A stretch of 64,000 bases of DNA from assembly GCF_029543085.1 (NCBI RefSeq), contig NZ_CP119967.1, positions 2,506,501 to 2,570,500 on the forward strand, in the 5' to 3' direction. A program made the position numbers and the translations under genes. The stretch's first letter is position 1. Every line of letters begins with the position of its first letter. The stretch comes from Pseudomonas sp. A34-9 (GTDB taxonomy: Bacteria > Pseudomonadota > Gammaproteobacteria > Pseudomonadales > Pseudomonadaceae). The notes under the pieces are model-generated. The model searched no databases, was not told where the DNA came from, and worked only from the letters and a program-made list of their open reading frames with translations. Shown piece by piece: positions 1 to 9,048 of this stretch.

Positions 1-415
1 CGCCAAGGCTTTCCCACCAGAAGCGCTGACGGCTGCCGATGAAATCGGTGGAGAGAAAAATACTCGCCGGCACCTGATGTTTCTGCAGCAGCGGATAGGC
101 GTTGACCGCGTTGTCGCGCCAGCCGTCATCGAAGGTCAGCGCCACCCGTGGGCGCTCGGTGCGCAACGAGTTGGGCTGGAGGATTTCCATCAGCGGTACG
201 CAATCGAAATGCCTGCGCAACCACACCAGCAAATGCTCGAAGGCTTTCGGCCCCACGCACAATTCGTTGCGGTGCGGCAGGTCGGCGGCGCGGTCGTTCG
301 ACAGCACGCGGTGCAGCATCAGAATCACTCCGGCGCCGTGCAACTGGTTGCGGCCCACGGAAGAGTTGAGATAGAGCCAGCCACTGGTGCGTTTTAGTAA
401 TTGTTTGATCGCCAT
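1..415 (-). CDS. Polysaccharide deacetylase (NodB homology), 3' part only
   Basis: The reading frame starts at an ATG at 415 behind an AAGAGGA ribosome site and runs off the left window edge, so about 138 N-terminal residues are visible. A conserved hydrophobic strand with LMLHRVL is followed by ALTFDDGWRDN, the metal-binding TFDDG motif of the NodB family (CE4), then PASIFLSTDFIG. The family removes N-acetyl (or O-acetyl) groups from polysaccharide. It is the last visible gene of the exopolysaccharide operon, 13 bp after the GT2 gene, so it probably tailors that polymer. No signal peptide is evident, which suggests a cytoplasmic or anchored enzyme. The C-terminal half is not in the window. 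Confidence 0.85.
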   Translation of the reverse strand, partial: MAIKQLLKRTSGWLYLNSSVGRNQLHGAGVILMLHRVLSNDRAADLPHRNELCVGPKAFEHLLVWLRRHFDCVPLMEILQPNSLRTERPRVALTFDDGWRDNAVNAYPLLQKHQVPASIFLSTDFIGSRQRFWWESLG

Positions 416-428
416 GGCTTCGGTCCTC

Positions 429-1565
429 TTAACGGTTCTGTTCAGGATTCCACTGGGCATACCGCTGACCGCGCAGGAACTGCCACAGGCCAAGACTCAT
501 CCCGGCGAGGGTGACCAGCAGAAACGCGGCGAGGCGGAAGGGTTTCGGCAAGCGGTGTTGCGAATCCAGCAGCCCGGCAATCGCCACGGCATAGCCGAAC
601 AGTTGCGCGATCAGGGCCAGGCGATAAAAGCCGTGGTCTTCCCACAGCCAGAAGTTGCTCAGCAGCAGCGGCAGCAACAGGATCGGGGCGAGACGGCGGA
701 TCAGTTTGTGGCTGATCAAGGCAATCGAATACAGGCCATATTTCAGCGGATTAAGCAGTTCGCGACGCTGGGCGAGGCTTTGCAGACCACCAACGGTAAC
801 GCGCTGCCGACGACGGAATTGCTTGTCCGCCTCATCCACGCCGTGGTCGATCACTTGCGCTTCCGGCACGTAAACGATGCGTTTGTGCGCGACCGGCGCG
901 CAGGTGCTGATAAAGAAATCATCGTTGACCTCAGCCGGAACTTTCTGGAACAACTCGCGGCGCAGGGCGAGCAGGGCGCCGTCGGCGGAGACCATGCAAC
1001 CGGTGCGGTTCTCGACTCGGCGCAACCAGCCCTCGTAATGCCGATAGAGGCTGTCACCCACGCTCAAGCCGCCGCCGGTGACCGGAATCACCATGTGCCC
1101 GGCACAGCCGCCGACGTTGGGATCATTCAGCGGTGCGAGCAGATAACCGAGGGTTTCGCGTGACCATTGGTTGTCGGCGTCGGTGAACACCAGAATGTCG
1201 CCGGTGCTCAGCGCCACGCCGGCATTCAGCGTCGCGGCTTTGCCTTGGCGCGGCAGGTCAAGCACCGTGATGCGCGGGTCGACCACCTTGTGCGCGCAGG
1301 CCACGGTGTCATCGGTCGAGCCGTCGCTGGCGAGGATGATCTGCAGCGTCGCCGGCTGATAATCCTGAGCCAGCAACGTGCGCAACTTGTGCTCGATGTG
1401 CCGCGCCTCGTTGTGCGCGGCAATCACGATGCTGACATTCAGCGGCGGTGCCGGCGTGTGGCGCCAGGCCGGGAACAGCGGCGCCAGAATCGTCAGCAGC
1501 AGCGGGTAGCCGACATAGGCGTAGACCGGCAGCAACAGGCACATCCAGAAAATGAACTCAGCCAC
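429..1565 (-). CDS. Membrane glycosyltransferase family 2
   Basis: A 378-residue protein with an N-terminal membrane segment (FWMCLLLPVYAYVGYPLLL), then a GT-A catalytic domain: VSIVIAAHNEARHIEHKL at about 44, LASDGSTDDT, VFTDADNQW (the DxD site), NDDFF and a RRRQRVTVGG stretch in the position of the QxxRW motif. Three or four hydrophobic segments follow. This layout resembles BcsA/HasA-like or lipid-linked-sugar extending transferases. The start is GTG at 1565, chosen because AGGAGG lies 8 bases before it; it overlaps the previous GT2 gene by 8 bp, indicating translational coupling. The sugar transferred cannot be told from sequence. It belongs to the exopolysaccharide operon. Confidence 0.85.
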   Translation of the reverse strand: MAEFIFWMCLLLPVYAYVGYPLLLTILAPLFPAWRHTPAPPLNVSIVIAAHNEARHIEHKLRTLLAQDYQPATLQIILASDGSTDDTVACAHKVVDPRITVLDLPRQGKAATLNAGVALSTGDILVFTDADNQWSRETLGYLLAPLNDPNVGGCAGHMVIPVTGGGLSVGDSLYRHYEGWLRRVENRTGCMVSADGALLALRRELFQKVPAEVNDDFFISTCAPVAHKRIVYVPEAQVIDHGVDEADKQFRRRQRVTVGGLQSLAQRRELLNPLKYGLYSIALISHKLIRRLAPILLLPLLLSNFWLWEDHGFYRLALIAQLFGYAVAIAGLLDSQHRLPKPFRLAAFLLVTLAGMSLGLWQFLRGQRYAQWNPEQNR

Positions 1566-2526
1566 GGGCAGGCCTCCTGGCGTTCCAATGACACAAACTC
1601 AAAATGAACGCGGCGCCGGCCAGGTGCAGGCGCACCCAATGCAGGCCCCACAGTTGCAGGGTCAGACCAATATTGCGGTGCTTGACGCTTTGACGCAGGC
1701 TGAGGACCAGCGCCGGCAGGCTGGTCAGCGCAACCATGACGGCCGCGTGATGGGGGAAGCCATCGAGCAGCGCCGAAATCGCCAGAAAATCCAGCAACCA
1801 CACCAGCAGCGACAGCATCGGGAAACGCAGCAGGCGCAGGCTGAACCCGTGGGTGCGCAGCAATTGCAGATGACTGCCCTGACGCCACAACTCCTTGCCC
1901 ATCCACTCGCGCCAGTTCATTTCATAACCCCAGTGCAGGGCGACGTTGTCGTTGATCGACAGCAGCCGCGCGCCCTGTTCGTGCAGGCGCAAGGTGAACT
2001 CCTTGTCTTCGCCAGTGCGCAGGCTTTCGTTGAAACCACCGACCTTGTCGAACCAGCGACGGCGCATCAGCAGGTTGGCACTGGGCAGCCAGTCCACCGG
2101 GTGGGAGGTTTGCGAAGACACGCGCAACGTGCGTTTTTGCCAAGCGCTGGCGTACCACGGTGCTTCGGCGGGGGTGTGCAGATCAAGGCCGAAAACATCG
2201 GCCTGAGCGCTGGCCTCGATGTCGAACAGCGGCTGGAGCCAGTTCTCCGGCATTTCAACGTCGGCGTCGATGAACGCCAGCCATTCACCGCTGGCGATCG
2301 CCGTGCCGCGATTGCGCAGCGCGCCGATCAACAGCCCCGGCAGCACCAGCACCTGCGCGCCGAACTGGCGGGCAATCTGCGGGCCCTGATCGGTCGAGCC
2401 GTTGTCGACCACGATCAGTTCGCACTCGACACTGGCCGCGTGCGCGGCCTTTTGTGCGGCGAGCAAGGTGCGGCCAATGTGCCGGGCCTCGTTGAACATC
2501 GGGATGACGATGCTGATGCGGCTCAT
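1558..2526 (-). CDS. Glycosyltransferase family 2
   Basis: A 322-residue protein opening with SRISIVIPMFNEARHIGRTL, a GT2 nucleotide-sugar binding start. LIVVDNGSTDQ, AFIDADVEMPENWL (DxD) and the acceptor-side motif RTGEDKEFTLRL follow, then C-terminal hydrophobic stretches around residues 220-300. It adds a sugar to the growing repeat unit on the cytoplasmic face. The ATG at 2526 overlaps the stop of the polymerase gene (ATGA), so I prefer it to in-frame codons further upstream, which would add non-homologous residues. Donor and acceptor are unknown. Confidence 0.85.
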   Translation of the reverse strand: MSRISIVIPMFNEARHIGRTLLAAQKAAHAASVECELIVVDNGSTDQGPQIARQFGAQVLVLPGLLIGALRNRGTAIASGEWLAFIDADVEMPENWLQPLFDIEASAQADVFGLDLHTPAEAPWYASAWQKRTLRVSSQTSHPVDWLPSANLLMRRRWFDKVGGFNESLRTGEDKEFTLRLHEQGARLLSINDNVALHWGYEMNWREWMGKELWRQGSHLQLLRTHGFSLRLLRFPMLSLLVWLLDFLAISALLDGFPHHAAVMVALTSLPALVLSLRQSVKHRNIGLTLQLWGLHWVRLHLAGAAFILSLCHWNARRPARG

Positions 2527-3896
2527 GCCTTGGCCTCCGTGGTCAGGGGTGCCTGTTCGGCTTTCAAGCGCAGGACGCTGGTCATGGCGAGCATGATCCA
2601 CACGTATTTCTGGTTCGGTGCGCTGAGGAACATCAGAAACAGCGTCAGCGACAGGAAGCTCACACCGAGGTGGGTCATCATGTCGGCCTGATGCCAGTCG
2701 CGGCGCAGCATCCACGCGGCACGGGCGCGAATCAGGTTGTACAGGCCGAGGCCGAGCATGCCGACGAACAACAGGCCGGCGGGCACGCCCAGTTCACTGA
2801 AGATTTCCAGGTAGGTGTTGTGCGCGCGGCGATACAGATCGCCGATCTTGCGGTTGGCCGAAAACGCCTTGGCGTAACCGGTGGTCGCGTAGTGCAGCGG
2901 GAAGGTGCCGGGGCCGGAACCGAGCAGCGGGTTCTCGCGGATCATCTGGCTGCCGACCACGATGTACGAGGCGCGGCGGCCGAGGGATTCGTCATCGTGG
3001 CCTTTGGCCCCGGCGCTCAACACGCTCAGCGATTGAATCCGCGCGAGGTAACCGGCCGGCATCGCGTAGATCGCCAACGGAATCACGATGGCCGCGCCGA
3101 GCATGGCAAAGCCCAGATGCCGAGGACGAATCAGCGTCAGTTGCGTGCGGTAATGCCAGCAGCCGATCAACAGGCTCAAGGCCAATACCACCAGACCTGA
3201 GCGCGATTCGGTTTTGGTCATGCCGCCGAGTAACAGCAAGCAGCAACCGCCCCAGAACAAGCGGTGCAGCAGGTTGGGGCTGCGGATCACCAGCAACAGG
3301 CCCATCGGCACGGCAAAAGCGATCAGCAGGGCGAACGCGTTAGGGTCTTCGAGCAGTCCAGCGGCGCGGCCCTGGTCCTGGAATTTGGTCGAGAACATCG
3401 CCATCGCACAGGTGGTGCTGACGGCGAGAGTGACCAGGCGCGCGAACAGGTCGAGGTTCAGCTCACGGCCGATCAACAGGGTGATGACAAACAGAATCAG
3501 ACCGACGCTGAGTTCACGCAAATGGCCGAGCGACATGCCCATGTCATCGGTATTGAGCAGGCTCAGAAAGTACAGGACCATGAACCACACGAGGAAGCGC
3601 CAGATGTTGCTGCGCAGGCGCTCCGACGGAATCTGATGCAAGGCCAGTTGCAGCATCAGGATCACCGCCAGCGAGGCACCGATCAGCTTGCTCCCGGACA
3701 GCATGCCGTCCTTGAAAAAGCCCTCGAAAGGCACCAGCGCGGCAATCCCGAGCAGGCCCCAGGTCGGCTTGCGGTACAGCACCGCAAAACCCACCAGGCC
3801 CAGCACCGCCCCCGGCGCCAGAAACGGATAAGGGCTGGCCAGCAAACCGATGCAGACCAGAGCGAGCAGACTGACGATCGAGAGCGGGAAAATCAT
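2523..3896 (-). CDS. Wzy-type polysaccharide polymerase / O-antigen ligase family
   Basis: A 457-residue polytopic inner-membrane protein with about ten hydrophobic segments. It carries the family signatures TESRSGLVVLALSLL in the middle and RRAHNTYLEIFSELGVPAGLL near residue 365, in the large periplasmic loop region typical of the Wzy_C/O-antigen ligase family. In this operon it should polymerise undecaprenol-linked repeat units at the periplasmic face. It is coupled by ATGA overlaps to the GT4 gene before and the GT2 gene after it. A ligase role is possible in principle, but the Wza/Wzc neighbours argue for polymerase. Confidence 0.85.
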   Translation of the reverse strand: MIFPLSIVSLLALVCIGLLASPYPFLAPGAVLGLVGFAVLYRKPTWGLLGIAALVPFEGFFKDGMLSGSKLIGASLAVILMLQLALHQIPSERLRSNIWRFLVWFMVLYFLSLLNTDDMGMSLGHLRELSVGLILFVITLLIGRELNLDLFARLVTLAVSTTCAMAMFSTKFQDQGRAAGLLEDPNAFALLIAFAVPMGLLLVIRSPNLLHRLFWGGCCLLLLGGMTKTESRSGLVVLALSLLIGCWHYRTQLTLIRPRHLGFAMLGAAIVIPLAIYAMPAGYLARIQSLSVLSAGAKGHDDESLGRRASYIVVGSQMIRENPLLGSGPGTFPLHYATTGYAKAFSANRKIGDLYRRAHNTYLEIFSELGVPAGLLFVGMLGLGLYNLIRARAAWMLRRDWHQADMMTHLGVSFLSLTLFLMFLSAPNQKYVWIMLAMTSVLRLKAEQAPLTTEAKA

Positions 3897-4984
3897 GCGC
3901 GTGCCTCCCGTGCCGTGCGGATGTACAGCTGCGACCAGCGTTCGGCCAGAGCCTTGAGGTCGTAGCGATCCTGTTGCGTGCGTTTTGCGTTGTCGCGCAG
4001 TTGCCGGGCCAGTTTTGGCTCGCTCAGCAAGGTGTCGAGCTGGCGGGTCAGATCAGCGCAGTCGGTCGGTGTGGCGAGTAACCCGTTGTGCCGGTGTTCC
4101 AGCACATCGGGGATCCCGCCGACGCCGAACGCCACCACCGGCACCCCGGCCTGCATGGCTTCGAGCAAAATCATCGGGGTGCCTTCGGTGCGCGAGCTGA
4201 TCACCAATGCATCGAGCTGCTGCCACCACGGTTGCATGGCGATCTGGTAACCGGGCAAACGAATCCGCTGCTGCAAACCGGCGCTGTCGATCCGCGCCTG
4301 CAACGCCTCACGTTCCGGGCCATCGCCGAGCATCACCGCGTCCAGTTGCGGATGCTGATGACACAGCGGAATCAAGGCATCGAGAAACAGGTCCGGGCCT
4401 TTCTCGCTGCTCAACCGGCCGACGTAACCGGCCAGCCAGCGTTGCCGATCCGCATCCGGCACCAGCGCCGCAGCGGCTGGCAGACCGTTGGGGATCACCT
4501 GCAACTTCTCCGCCCGGACACTGGCCTGACGGTGCAGCACAGCGATGCTTTCCGCCACGCAGACCACCCGATCCACCGACGCGGTGCGGCACAGTTGCAG
4601 GCTCAGCCAGGTGTAGAACTTTTGCTTGCGACTGCGTGGCGTGAAGCCGTGCTGGGTGATCACCAGCGGCAGGCGCAACAGCGTTGCGCCAACCCAACCG
4701 AACAACAGCCCTTTGAAATTGTGCGTGTTGATCAACGGCTTCTCACTGCGACGCTGACGCAAATGCCCAAGCAATTCGCCAAGTCCGGCACAGCCGCGAC
4801 AGTCCACACCAGCCTCGCGAAAGCGCGCGAGCAGTGCTGGCGGCGCGTCGAGAAACAGCACCTGATGCTGCCCCGGCGTCGCCAGACAATGATCCAGCAA
4901 CATGCGCTCGGCCCCATAGAAACCGCCGCTGCTGAGCAAATGAATGATCGGCAGCGCGGCAACCGGGGAGGACGCGGTGCTCAA
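3893..4984 (-). CDS. Glycosyltransferase family 4
   Basis: A 363-residue GT-B fold protein. The N-terminal IIHLLSSGGFYGAERMLLDHC is a typical acceptor-domain start. The donor domain contains AGYVGRLSSEKGPDLFLDAL and SRTEGTPMILLEAMQAGVPVVAF, the E-x7-E nucleotide-sugar motif of retaining GT4 enzymes. The most upstream start is TTG at 4984, which overlaps the stop of the chain-length gene (4981-4983); no ATG precedes the conserved region, so TTG is likely real. It is a cytosolic or peripheral enzyme assembling the repeat unit. Substrate unknown. Confidence 0.85.
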   Translation of the reverse strand: MSTASSPVAALPIIHLLSSGGFYGAERMLLDHCLATPGQHQVLFLDAPPALLARFREAGVDCRGCAGLGELLGHLRQRRSEKPLINTHNFKGLLFGWVGATLLRLPLVITQHGFTPRSRKQKFYTWLSLQLCRTASVDRVVCVAESIAVLHRQASVRAEKLQVIPNGLPAAAALVPDADRQRWLAGYVGRLSSEKGPDLFLDALIPLCHQHPQLDAVMLGDGPEREALQARIDSAGLQQRIRLPGYQIAMQPWWQQLDALVISSRTEGTPMILLEAMQAGVPVVAFGVGGIPDVLEHRHNGLLATPTDCADLTRQLDTLLSEPKLARQLRDNAKRTQQDRYDLKALAERWSQLYIRTAREARA

Positions 4985-6573
4985 TTACGCACCCAGTGCA
5001 GGAAGCTTGGCACCGTCCAGTTCTTGTGCGGATTGCTTGGCAGCGTGTTCTGGTCGTTGATCACCAACAGCACCGGTACGCCCAGCTCGTGGCTGATCTG
5101 CGCCGGGTGTTTGAAGCGGTGATCGAAGAACTCACGCACGTAGACCAGGGCAATCGCCAGCAGCAACCCGGTGAACAAGCCGAACGGAATGATCAGGCCC
5201 GGTTTCGGGAACGCTGCTTCGGTCGGTTCGAACGGCGGGCTGAGCACCCGGGCGTTGGACAGATCGTCGTTGAGCGCGCCGGTGGTGCTGCTTTCGGCAA
5301 ACCGCTGGGCGTAGGTCGAGAACGCGGCGTGCAGCGCATCGATTTCGGTGTCCATCTGCCGCAGCTTGCTTTGCGTCTGCTGCAACTCGTGAATGCGGTT
5401 CTTGAACTCGGCGATGCGCGCGGTTTTCTGATCGATCACCTGCTTGACCACCGCCAGATCGTTGGTGCGTTCCTGAATGCGGTTGCTCACCACTTTGAGG
5501 AATTGCTGACGGGTGCGGGCAATCTGCTCGCGGGTCAGCAGCATCGGTTCGCTGCCGGGCTGGAACACCGCCAGGTCATTCATGTAGCGGCTGACCTGGG
5601 TAGTGAGTTGCTCGCCCATCTGTTTGATTTCCCGATCCTCGAACGCCACGTTGTCGACGGTGGTGGTGAAGGTGTAGGGGAAGGTGTAGTCGTTGAGCTT
5701 GTTATTGCTGGCGGCGGCCAGCGCGGTTTTCAGGTATTCGAGCCAGCGCTGGCTCTGCAACAGGCGGTCCTGATACAGGTTCAGGGCTTGCTCTTCGGTG
5801 TTGATGGCATTGAGGCGGAAGGTGATTTCTTCCTTCGGATCCGACGAGCCGACACTTTCCAGCAAGGCTTGGCGATTGCCTTCCAGGCCATCGAGACGCA
5901 CTTGATACAGGTGCTTCTTCGACTCGTAGAAGGATTGCGGCAAGTCAATCGATTGCAGCGCCTGACGACTCACCAGATAGTTTTGCAGCAGGGCCGAAAC
6001 AAACGTCGTGCCTTGGTGCGGATCGGGGAAGCTGTAGACGATCGAGATCACGTTCGAGCCGGGCAGGGTCTCGATTTTCAGCTTGTCGATGGCTTCTTGC
6101 GTCAACGCATCAAGTGCGGTGTCACGCACTGGGTCGGTTTCCAGCCCGAGCATGTTGCGCACCGGGTTGATCACGTACTGGCGCAGCGGCGAACTGACAT
6201 AGCGTTTGAACGGCTCGGCCACCAGTTTGCTGAAAATGCCCGGCGAAGGTGTGTATTCACCCTTGTCGCGCAGTTCGCTGATGGTCTGGCGGATCAGCGC
6301 CGGCGAACGGAGGATGTTGGCTTCCGTTTCCATGTCCGCCAGCGACGGCGGAATAAACGTGGCGTTGTCCACGGTGAGCGACGTGGTGGCGTCACCCTGA
6401 GAGAGTTTTTTCGACTGCACGATGACCTGCGCGGTGATATCGAAGCTCTGTTTGAGCACCAGCGGCAGGAGCAGGGCGATGACTGCAAAGATCAGGAAGA
6501 CGCGCTTCACCAGTTGCTTGTTGGCGAAGAAGATCCTGAAGAACTCATGCAGGTAGTTTTCCTTTGGATTCAT
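4981..6573 (-). CDS. Polysaccharide co-polymerase / chain-length determinant (Wzz/GumC/EpsC-like, no kinase domain)
   Basis: A 530-residue protein beginning MNPKENYLHEFFRIFFANKQ. TM1 is at about 23-40, followed by a long periplasmic coiled-coil region with repeated Q/E/L-rich stretches, and TM2 at about 459-480 (IIPFGLFTGLLLAIALVYVREFF). It ends about 50 residues later, with no Walker-box kinase domain. The family sets chain length and links the polymerase to the Wza outer-membrane channel. The missing kinase is supplied as a separate gene at 7637-8284, a split arrangement. The start at 6573 is chosen over an upstream in-frame ATG because upstream residues are low-complexity and overlap the wza-like gene. 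Confidence 0.88.
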   Translation of the reverse strand: MNPKENYLHEFFRIFFANKQLVKRVFLIFAVIALLLPLVLKQSFDITAQVIVQSKKLSQGDATTSLTVDNATFIPPSLADMETEANILRSPALIRQTISELRDKGEYTPSPGIFSKLVAEPFKRYVSSPLRQYVINPVRNMLGLETDPVRDTALDALTQEAIDKLKIETLPGSNVISIVYSFPDPHQGTTFVSALLQNYLVSRQALQSIDLPQSFYESKKHLYQVRLDGLEGNRQALLESVGSSDPKEEITFRLNAINTEEQALNLYQDRLLQSQRWLEYLKTALAAASNNKLNDYTFPYTFTTTVDNVAFEDREIKQMGEQLTTQVSRYMNDLAVFQPGSEPMLLTREQIARTRQQFLKVVSNRIQERTNDLAVVKQVIDQKTARIAEFKNRIHELQQTQSKLRQMDTEIDALHAAFSTYAQRFAESSTTGALNDDLSNARVLSPPFEPTEAAFPKPGLIIPFGLFTGLLLAIALVYVREFFDHRFKHPAQISHELGVPVLLVINDQNTLPSNPHKNWTVPSFLHWVRN

Positions 6574-6589
6574 GTCGGTCACCTGAGAG

Positions 6590-7615
6590 TCAGTTGTTGT
6601 TACTGTCTTTGTTGTCGACGCGGTAGCCGAAGCTGAACCCGACGCCCTGGAACAGCACCACGTCGGCCAGTTGGCGGGCGAGTTCGCCGGCGCTGGCCAG
6701 TTTGGTTTTCGGCACGTAAAGCATGTCGTCCGGTTGCAGATACGCGATCTGCGAAGCATCACCCGACAGTGCTTTCTCGACGTCGTAACGCACCGCCTGC
6801 ACCTGATTGCCGTTGCGGCGCATGATCACCACCGAATCCAGCCGTGCCTTGACGTTGGTGCCACGGGCCAGGGTCAGCGCTTCAAGCACCGAGACTGGCC
6901 GGCGGATCGGGTAGGAACCCGGTTGGCCGACTTCGCCGAGCACGTAGATTTCGTTGCCGGCAGTGGATTTCAACAGCACGTCGACGGTCATGCGGCCGGG
7001 CAGTTGCGCGTATTTTTTGTTGAGGAAGGTTTCCAGTTGATTGACGGTCATGCCTTGCAGCGGCACGGCGCCGATTTCCGGGAAACTCGCGTAGCCGTCG
7101 GTGCCGACGGTGATCTCGCGGCTCATGCCGGTGGCGGGGTGATTCAGCGCGCTTTTCAGGTTCTGCTCATTGGTCAGCGGGCTGATGATCTGCACGGTCA
7201 ACTGATTGCGGTTGGGCTGGAACAGTTGCTTGCGCTGATAGGCGCGCTGGATTTCTTCACGCGCCTGATCGCTGGTCAGCCCGGCGATTTTCACCGAGGT
7301 GTTGGCGCCCGGCAGTTCAATGGTGCCGTCCGGCAGCACCAGTTGATTGCCGTTGAGCTGGCTGGCAGCGGTGAAGTTCAGGCCGATCTGGTCACCCGAC
7401 TGCACGCGGTAAGCGTCCGAGCCACTGGTGCTGATGTGGAAGATCACATCCAGCACATCCTGCGGGCGCAGGGTCTGCTCGATCTTCGGCATATCGGTGG
7501 CCTGGGCGTTGGCCGGGGTGGCGGTGAGAATGTTCACCGGCATGTTCTGGGTTTCGGAGTTGCTGGAGCAGCCTGCAAGCGGCAGCATCAGCAGCACAAG
7601 AATCTTGGCGTTCAT
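6590..7615 (-). CDS. Outer-membrane polysaccharide export lipoprotein (Wza-like)
   Basis: A 341-residue protein with a lipoprotein signal peptide MNAKILVLLMLPLAGC (LAGC lipobox, Cys16). A Poly_export domain follows (YRVQSGDQIGLNF .. ELPDGTIELPG .. REEIQRAY), then SLBB-type segments (EIYVLGEVGQPGSYPIRRPVSVLEAL and MLYVPKTKL). It forms the outer-membrane export channel for the polymer and partners with the chain-length protein encoded 16 bp downstream. It is 341 residues long, close to the usual 350-380 of the family. Confidence 0.9.
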   Translation of the reverse strand: MNAKILVLLMLPLAGCSSNSETQNMPVNILTATPANAQATDMPKIEQTLRPQDVLDVIFHISTSGSDAYRVQSGDQIGLNFTAASQLNGNQLVLPDGTIELPGANTSVKIAGLTSDQAREEIQRAYQRKQLFQPNRNQLTVQIISPLTNEQNLKSALNHPATGMSREITVGTDGYASFPEIGAVPLQGMTVNQLETFLNKKYAQLPGRMTVDVLLKSTAGNEIYVLGEVGQPGSYPIRRPVSVLEALTLARGTNVKARLDSVVIMRRNGNQVQAVRYDVEKALSGDASQIAYLQPDDMLYVPKTKLASAGELARQLADVVLFQGVGFSFGYRVDNKDSNNN

Positions 7616-7636
7616 GGCGTCATCCTTCGCGTTCGC

Positions 7637-8284
7637 TTAGAGGTTTTTGTAAAGCCATTTGGGCATGTAGTACTTGCGCCGGTTGAACACGCTGCCGACC
7701 ACTTTTGCCCCGGCCTGGGTCAGGCGTTGCACGGCCGCCTGGGCGACTTCCCAGCGGGTGTCTTCGGCGCGCACGACAAACACCACGCCATCGACCTGAG
7801 TGCTGATCACCAGGGTGTCGGCGGCGGAGTACACCGCGTCGCCGTCGATCACCACGAAGCGGTACTGGCTGCCCAACTGGTCGAGCAACGGGCCCAGGCG
7901 CTCGGCGGTCAGGTGTTCCATGGTGCGGATCGGCCGGCCGTTGGGCAGCACGTGGAACGGCAGGCTCGAAACCTGCACCACGCAGTCCTGCAGCAGCGGC
8001 GGGTTGTCGGGGTTGAACAGCAAGTCGCGCAGGCCGCGCTCCTTGCTCAGGTTCAACTGCTGCGTGAGGTTGCTCGCCGACTGGCTGGCGTCGACCAGCA
8101 ACACCTGGCCGCTGCTCATTTGCGCCAGTTGGCTGGCCAGCGCCAGGGCGCTGGTGGTGGTGCCGGCGCCGGGGTTGGCGGCGGTCAGGAACAGGATCCG
8201 CAGATCGAGATCCAGCACGGTCGAAGTCAGGTTCGATTCGCTGGGGTTGGCAATGCTCAGGCTTTTGTTGGTTGAACCGTCCAT
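7637..8284 (-). CDS. CpsD/Wzc-type P-loop protein with degenerate Walker A
   Basis: A 215-residue MinD/BY-kinase-fold protein. LRILFLTAANPGAGTTTSAL occupies the place of the BY-kinase Walker A (normally PGEGKST), so the conserved lysine is a threonine here. VLLVDAS (Walker A') and FVVIDGDAVYSAAD (Walker B) follow in the right order. The C-terminus has YYMPKWLYKNL rather than a long tyrosine cluster. It is the cytoplasmic partner of the kinase-less chain-length protein. Loss of the lysine suggests weak or no ATPase/kinase activity, though the partner could complement it. Its start at 8284 overlaps the previous stop by one base. Confidence 0.8.
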   Translation of the reverse strand: MDGSTNKSLSIANPSESNLTSTVLDLDLRILFLTAANPGAGTTTSALALASQLAQMSSGQVLLVDASQSASNLTQQLNLSKERGLRDLLFNPDNPPLLQDCVVQVSSLPFHVLPNGRPIRTMEHLTAERLGPLLDQLGSQYRFVVIDGDAVYSAADTLVISTQVDGVVFVVRAEDTRWEVAQAAVQRLTQAGAKVVGSVFNRRKYYMPKWLYKNL

Positions 8285-9030
8285 TAGCTTGCTCCGTGGC
8301 CGCTGAATACTTTGAAGGGGGTTTTCAACAGAATCTTCAGATCAAGCAAAAGGCTCTGCTCGGCGATGTAGCTGAGGTCCAACTCAACGCGCTGGTCGAA
8401 GTCGATATTGCTGCGCCCGGAGATCTGCCACAGGCCGGTCATGCCGGGGTAGATCGCCAGACGGGCGAGGTGACTGTCCTTGTAGCGATAAGCGTTGAAC
8501 GAGGTCGGACGCGGGCCGACCAGGCGCATGTCGCCGGTCACTACATTGATCAGGTTGGGCAATTCATCGAGGCTGGTGCGCCGCAGAAAACCGCCGATGC
8601 CGGTGATGCGTGGGTCCTGGTCAATCTTGAAGTCGATAGCGTCGGCACCGTGTTTGTTCAGGTGACGCAGCGACTCTTTCAATTCTTCGGCGTTAGCGAC
8701 CATGGTGCGAAATTTGTACATGCCGAATTTGCGGCCGCGATAGCCGGTGCGTTTTTGCACGAACATCACCGGGCCTTTGCTGGTGAACTTGATGATCAGC
8801 GCGAGGCCCAGCAGCAGTGGTGAAATCAGCACCAGAATCATCAGCGCGCCGAGGCAGGCGACCACCCGATTGGTACGTGACAACTGCCATGGGCGACCGC
8901 CATCGCGCCCTGTGAACCAGCCGCGTCCCTGGCGGTGAATCGCCGCGTCGAGACGCATCCGGTGTTCGGGGTCAACGCGCTTGTCGCGGCGCATTTGTTG
9001 GATCGGTACACCTTTTTCATGTCCAGTCAT
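8284..9030 (-). CDS. Undecaprenyl-phosphate sugar phosphotransferase (initiating enzyme, WcaJ/WbaP C-terminal type)
   Basis: A 248-residue monotopic phosphoglycosyl transferase. A hydrophobic segment (VVACLGALMILVLISPLLL, about residues 55-75) is followed by FVQKRTGYRGRKFGMYKFRT, the catalytic Asp-Glu pair in LRRTSLDELPNLINV, GDMRLVGPRP and YPGMTGLWQISGRS. It lacks the large multi-TM N-terminal region of full-length WbaP/WcaJ, so it is the short form. It transfers a sugar-1-phosphate to undecaprenyl phosphate and so starts repeat-unit synthesis. The start at 9030 has GGAGG 5 bases upstream. Confidence 0.9.
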   Translation of the reverse strand: MTGHEKGVPIQQMRRDKRVDPEHRMRLDAAIHRQGRGWFTGRDGGRPWQLSRTNRVVACLGALMILVLISPLLLGLALIIKFTSKGPVMFVQKRTGYRGRKFGMYKFRTMVANAEELKESLRHLNKHGADAIDFKIDQDPRITGIGGFLRRTSLDELPNLINVVTGDMRLVGPRPTSFNAYRYKDSHLARLAIYPGMTGLWQISGRSNIDFDQRVELDLSYIAEQSLLLDLKILLKTPFKVFSGHGAS

Positions 9031-9048
9031 GGAGTCCTCCGCTGATGT

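Noticed and set aside
4996..6636. 546-residue open frame on the plus strand opposite the chain-length gene
   Set aside because: Low-complexity composition rich in Arg, Gln, His, Val; a GC-skew shadow of a well-supported minus-strand gene.
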